Source of the DNA: Candidatus Saccharimonadota bacterium
GTDB lineage: Bacteria > Patescibacteriota > Saccharimonadia > Saccharimonadales > Saccharimonadaceae
Assembly (NCBI GenBank): GCA_017432365.1
Contig: JAFRJG010000002.1
Span: 1 to 53,237, forward strand
Length of the DNA stretch: 53,237 bases
Reading direction: 5' to 3'
Shown: one piece after another, positions 50,270-53,237 of the stretch
Layout of the letters: every line of letters begins with the position of its first letter
Numbering within the stretch: the stretch's first letter is position 1
Notes under the pieces: generated by a model
Databases searched by the model: none
Told to the model about the DNA's origin: nothing
Seen by the model: only the letters and a program-made list of their open reading frames with translations
Translations under genes and position numbers: made by a program

Positions 50270-51373
50270 CTACCTTACCCGCTCAATCTTCACCGGCTCC
50301 CCATTCATAAACAGAAACTTGAGCGTATATTTATCACCCCTGAGCGAGCTCACATAGATTCGCTCCACCGTCTCCATAAACAAATCATCCCGGAACCGTA
50401 CCTCCGCTCCCCTGAGTCCGTCTGTCTTCTCCCGGAACATCCGCTTCTTCATCTCAAGGGCCTTATATTGCGCCACTTCATCTTCAGCTAACTCAATCGC
50501 CTTCCGCTTATCGAGCACTTTTTGCAACTGCCCTTCGTACTCCCGGCGACTTTCCTCGGAATCACTTTCTCGATGTTCATTCCTGTATTGCTCCAGCCTG
50601 ATCGTTGCTTCCTGTGCCGCAACCCGCGCCTTCTCTACTTTCTCGTTCAAGACCGCCAGGGAATCACGACTTTTATCTTTATTCTCGGTTCCATTTTTGC
50701 TCTCGTTCTCACAGCCGTCTCCTTCCTCCCCATCCTTTATATCCTCCCTATTCGCTAACACCTTCCTCATGGCCTCCTCGAACGCCTGCTGTAAAACTTC
50801 CTCCTTTATAATCGGCGTCATACAAGTCTCTTCCCGCTCATATCGCCGGTTACAATACCATACCAGATCCACCCGGCCATGCCTCCGCCTTAACGTCTTC
50901 CTCCCATAAAACCCGCCACAATCCCCACAGACAATCTTGGCAGCGAACGGACTGGAACTATTGGTCTTGCCACTGACCGCTTTATTCTTCCGGAGCTTGT
51001 CCTGGACCAGATCGAACAGCTCTGGCTCAATAATCGCCGGATGGGAATTCTTCACATAATACTGCTTGACTGAACCATCATTCTTCTTCCGGGTTTTCGA
51101 CAAATAGTCATAAGAAAACGTCTTCTGGAGCAGTGCCTCTCCTTTATACTTCTCATTCGTCAAAATACTCCTCACTGTAGAAAGCCTCCAACATATCTTC
51201 CCCGAAGGAGTCGGGATCTTCCTCTCGGTCAAGGTTCTCGCAATCCCTCCCATCGTCCTCCCCTTGATATACATATCATAAATCTCCCGGACAATCTTCG
51301 CTTCACTCTCCACAATTTCCGGCTTCCCGCAATGATCGCAGCGCTCCCCAGATTTTATTATTTTCCCGATTCA
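50270..51373 (-). pseudogene. Serine recombinase lacking its catalytic N-terminus
   Basis: The frame is open from 51373 with a possible GTG start at 51313 (347 residues). Present: a recombinase domain (EAKIVREIYDMYIKGRTMGGIARTL, ILTNEKYKGEALLQKT, NSHPAIIEPELFDLVQ), a zinc ribbon (CGDCGGF then WYCNRR), and a long coiled coil rich in Glu/Lys/Arg. Missing: the whole resolvase domain with its nucleophilic Ser, which should precede these parts in large serine recombinases. Just upstream another copy of the same region continues in a different frame (51374-51495). It cannot be active alone; it probably derives from an integrated element next to tRNA-Leu. Confidence 0.85.
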
Positions 51374-51495
51374 ATTGTCTGGTTATTGTCTGGCGCCCTT
51401 TTCCAGAAAGATACATAGAGAAAATCCGTTTAACAATTTCTGCTTCTTCTGGAACTACCTCAAGCCACCCTTCGATCCCGTAATCCCTTCATCCA
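51374..51495 (-). pseudogene. Second recombinase fragment, frame-shifted
   Basis: Minus-strand reading gives KYVDEGITGS (resolvase domain motif, 51473-51498) and then, after a frameshift, EVVPEEAEIVKRIFSMYLSGKG and TRQLNRENN, the start of a recombinase domain. This duplicates the segment that opens the larger remnant (EAKIVREIYDMYIKGR). The element has therefore suffered deletion and possibly fusion of two related recombinases. Confidence 0.65.
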
Positions 51496-51498
51496 CAT

Positions 51499-51589
51499 AT
51501 TTCCACAACACAAGCGCCACAATTCCACCAACAGAATTACTACAATTCCCACAACAAAATTGCCACATTTCTACCAACACCCCTGTTAT
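51499..51589. repeat. Four imperfect 22-23 bp tandem repeats
   Basis: Units begin at 51499, 51521, 51544 and 51567 with ATTTCCACAAC, AATTCCACCAAC, AATTCCCACAAC and ATTTCTACCAAC. Units are adjacent without spacers, so this is not CRISPR. They end about 30 bases before the promoter of the AAA ATPase gene. Confidence 0.7.
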
Positions 51590-51619
51590 CCGACCCTTCC
51601 CTTAATTGGTTTCTTGATA

Positions 51620-51625
51620 TATAAT
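51620..51625 (+). promoter_or_regulatory. -10 box of the AAA ATPase gene
   Basis: TATAAT with a leader of about 18 bases containing CAGGAA before ATG 51651. Confidence 0.45.
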
Positions 51626-51650
51626 TGTATGCATAAACAGGAACCAAACC

Positions 51651-52937
51651 ATGACAGAGAACAAGGTAGAATATCGCCCGAGAATCGTTGACGATATCAT
51701 CAAGCAGAGACTCAAGTCCGCCGGCGCACTGCTGATTGAAGGCCCAAAGTGGTGCGGAAAGACTACCACTGCCGAACAAATCGCAAAGAGCGAGCTCAAG
51801 CTTGGCGATCCAGAAGAACTCGAGAAGTCGCAACTAGTTGCTATTAGCGGCATTAATTCTCTTCTTGAAGGTGACGCCCCACGATTGATTGATGAATGGC
51901 AGACGATTCCTAGGCTTTGGGACGCCGTGAGATCGGAAGTGGATCGCAGAAGCGGTCTTGGAGAGTTTATTCTAACCGGATCGGCCGTCCCTCCTGACGA
52001 CGAAGATATCCAGCACTCCGGCATTGGACGTTTCTCCCGGCTCAGAATGCGAACTATGTCGCTCTATGAATCCGGTGACTCGAACGGTTCTGTAAGCTTA
52101 CAAGATTTATTTGACGGCAAACCAATCAAGGGTGAGACTAGTCTGACCATTAATGACATTGCGTTTCTTTGCTCTCGTGGTGGGTTCCCAAACTCTCTCC
52201 GCATTGAAGATAAAAAGGCCGCCTTATCCGTTGCAAGAGATTATGTGGAGGGTATTATTAATTCTGACCTTCCTAGAGTTGACGGCGTCAGACGTAATCC
52301 GGATTATATCGCTCGCGTTATGAGATCGTACGCACGGCTCCAAGGCGAACAAGCTCCTCTCACAGAGATTGTGAGTGACATTACCGCAATGGAAGGAAGC
52401 GCTCCTAGTATCAATACCGTCACTGATTATCATGACGCGCTCAAGAAAATCTTTGTAATCGACGATGTCGCCGCTTGGAACCCTAACCTTCGTTCCAAAA
52501 CCGCCATCCGTACCTCCGATACGCGATACTTTGTTGATCCGTCTATTGCCGTAGCAGCGCTGGAGACCAGCCCTGAAGGCTTAATGAATGACCTGAAGAG
52601 TTTCGGGTTCATTTTTGAGACGATGTGCATGCGTGACCTTCGAGCCTATGTCGAATCTACTGGCGGTAGCGTATCTCACTATCGTGACAGCAATGGTCTT
52701 GAATGTGATGCCGTAGTGCATCTTTACGGCGGAGTCTACGGATTCGTTCAGCTGAAGCTTGGCGGTAGTCAAAAAGATATCGATCAGGCTGCGGAGAAGA
52801 TGAACGAATTAGAAAGCCGACTTGACGAAAGACGGCCCAAGCCGTCATTCCACATGGTTCTAACAGGAGCAAACAACGTAGCTTACCGGCGTGAAGACGG
52901 CCTCTATGTCGTTCCGATTGGTTGTCTCAAGCCGTAA
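51651..52937 (+). CDS. AAA-type ATPase with DUF4143 domain
   Basis: 428 residues. Walker A is EGPKWCGKTT (about 30-39), and the Walker B-like LIDEWQTIP and sensor ILTGSAV are visible. The C-terminal DUF4143 part includes GGFPNSL and a nuclease-like end with GFIFETMCMRDLRAY, LECDAVVHLYGG and VQLKLGG, resembling the restriction-endonuclease-like fold often found in this family. Such ATPases are common in prokaryotes, often strain-specific, and their function is poorly known. Codons differ from the core genes, in line with an accessory origin. It lies between the recombinase remnant and the pilin gene. Confidence 0.9.
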   Translation: MTENKVEYRPRIVDDIIKQRLKSAGALLIEGPKWCGKTTTAEQIAKSELKLGDPEELEKSQLVAISGINSLLEGDAPRLIDEWQTIPRLWDAVRSEVDRRSGLGEFILTGSAVPPDDEDIQHSGIGRFSRLRMRTMSLYESGDSNGSVSLQDLFDGKPIKGETSLTINDIAFLCSRGGFPNSLRIEDKKAALSVARDYVEGIINSDLPRVDGVRRNPDYIARVMRSYARLQGEQAPLTEIVSDITAMEGSAPSINTVTDYHDALKKIFVIDDVAAWNPNLRSKTAIRTSDTRYFVDPSIAVAALETSPEGLMNDLKSFGFIFETMCMRDLRAYVESTGGSVSHYRDSNGLECDAVVHLYGGVYGFVQLKLGGSQKDIDQAAEKMNELESRLDERRPKPSFHMVLTGANNVAYRREDGLYVVPIGCLKP

Positions 52938-53061
52938 TCCACCCGTTTTTGTGTTCAAACTTATACCTCTTCGGGTTGCTTTTTTATTCATGACAACCCT
53001 CGCATATGTTACAATCAAATTGGTTGCTTATAAAAAACGCCCAAATCTTATAAAAACCCTC
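52938..53061. other. Spacer with a weak terminator-like hairpin
   Basis: ACCCG (52942-52946) can pair with CGGGT (about 52974-52978) followed by TGCTTTTTT, a long-looped terminator like that at 44115. No gene is seen. Confidence 0.35.
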
Positions 53062-53090
53062 TTGCGGATTTCAAAATAAGACGCTACAAT
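53062..53090 (+). promoter_or_regulatory. Promoter of the type IV pilin gene
   Basis: TTGCGG (53062-53067), 17 bases, TACAAT (53085-53090). Transcript start near 53097, then GAAAGGA before ATG 53128. Confidence 0.55.
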
Positions 53091-53127
53091 ATCTCTAAGC
53101 ATAAATAGAAAGGACAAGTTAAACCCT

Positions 53128-53237
53128 ATGAAACTGAAATCTTATAAAGGCTTTACGATTATTGAGGTCGTTTTGGTGCTCGCGATTGCCGGGTTAATCT
53201 TCTTGATGGTTTTCATCGCCCTGCCAAACATGCAGAG
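53128..53237 (+). CDS. Type IV pilin/pseudopilin, partial
   Basis: Only the first 36 codons are in the window. MKLKSYKG is the short basic leader, and G|FTIIEVVLVLAIAG is the prepilin peptidase site followed by the hydrophobic assembly helix with the conserved Glu at +5. It will be processed by PilD and assembled in a type IV pilus or competence pseudopilus. The remainder lies beyond the right edge, so major or minor pilin cannot be told. Confidence 0.9.
   Translation, partial: MKLKSYKGFTIIEVVLVLAIAGLIFLMVFIALPNMQ

Noticed and set aside
51499-51589. CRISPR array
   Set aside because: Units are contiguous and imperfect with no spacers, and no cas gene is present. The gatA repeats are likewise contiguous coding repeats.

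Overview
The window looks like a chromosomal segment of a Candidatus Saccharibacteria (TM7) relative or another Patescibacteria (CPR) member. This is inferred from gene content and style, not from a marker search. The supporting signs are: very compact, often overlapping housekeeping genes; a short alanyl-tRNA synthetase; a baseplate-J-like membrane protein of a kind familiar from CPR genomes, placed next to ruvX; PxTG-type surface proteins; a DUF916-like envelope protein; a type IV pilin; and anaerobic ribonucleotide reductase. UGA behaves as a normal stop (for example in the ATGA overlap at 18404-18407), which argues against the UGA=Gly lineages (Gracilibacteria, Absconditabacteria). Core genes have strongly C-ending codons. 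The accessory genes at 159-650, 41230-41775, 42987-44063 and 49900-53000 are clearly more AT-rich in codon use.

Layout. 159-650 is a frame-shifted remnant. 725-7651 is a housekeeping block: an anchored thioredoxin, typA, tatD, two small conserved genes, a membrane protein and a cysteine desulfurase-MnmA fusion. 7764-8432 (minus) is a secreted lysine-rich protein divergent from alaS. alaS and ftsA-like genes run towards a minus-strand set (RsuA-type pseudouridine synthase, response regulator, histidine kinase). 14965-19486 holds an envelope cluster (baseplate-J-like protein, RuvX-MltG fusion, LysM-CHAP hydrolase), followed by obg, a probable new structured RNA, and uvrB. 23452-27143 is gatC, gatA, a HEPN-like gene and gatB. 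27179-29813 has a bactofilin-like membrane protein, ung and a dCMP deaminase. 29961-38126 is a surface and envelope block: cutinase-VWA protein, 980-residue membrane protein, P-type ATPase, PNTG protein. nrdDG follows under tandem NrdR boxes. 41230-45787 mixes secreted and WxL-like envelope proteins with an AT-rich island (unknown gene, NYN nuclease, candidate small RNA). trmD, recG, rsmD, a Ser-rich PSTG surface protein and tRNA-Leu(UAG) come next. The right end is a decayed serine-recombinase element with two repeat sets, an AAA/DUF4143 ATPase and the start of a type IV pilin gene.

Regulation. The most striking general feature is the promoter style. At 16 genes a -10 hexamer, usually preceded by TG one base upstream (extended -10), sits 6-9 bases before the ATG with no Shine-Dalgarno sequence, which implies widespread leaderless mRNA. 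Shine-Dalgarno sequences appear mainly at secreted-protein genes and inside operons. Two surface-protein genes share a different layout: a TATAAT box is followed at once by an inverted repeat whose right arm contains the ribosome-binding site, so read-through transcripts should be translationally silent.

How the genes work together. One group maintains translation (alaS, gatCAB, mnmA, trmD, rsmD, typA, obg, pseudouridine synthase). One handles DNA repair and nucleotides (uvrB, recG, ung, deaminase, nrdDG). A large group builds and remodels a Gram-positive-like envelope (mltG, CHAP hydrolase, PxTG proteins, DUF916 protein, cutinase-VWA, pilin). That fits an episymbiont with little metabolism that depends on contact with a host cell.
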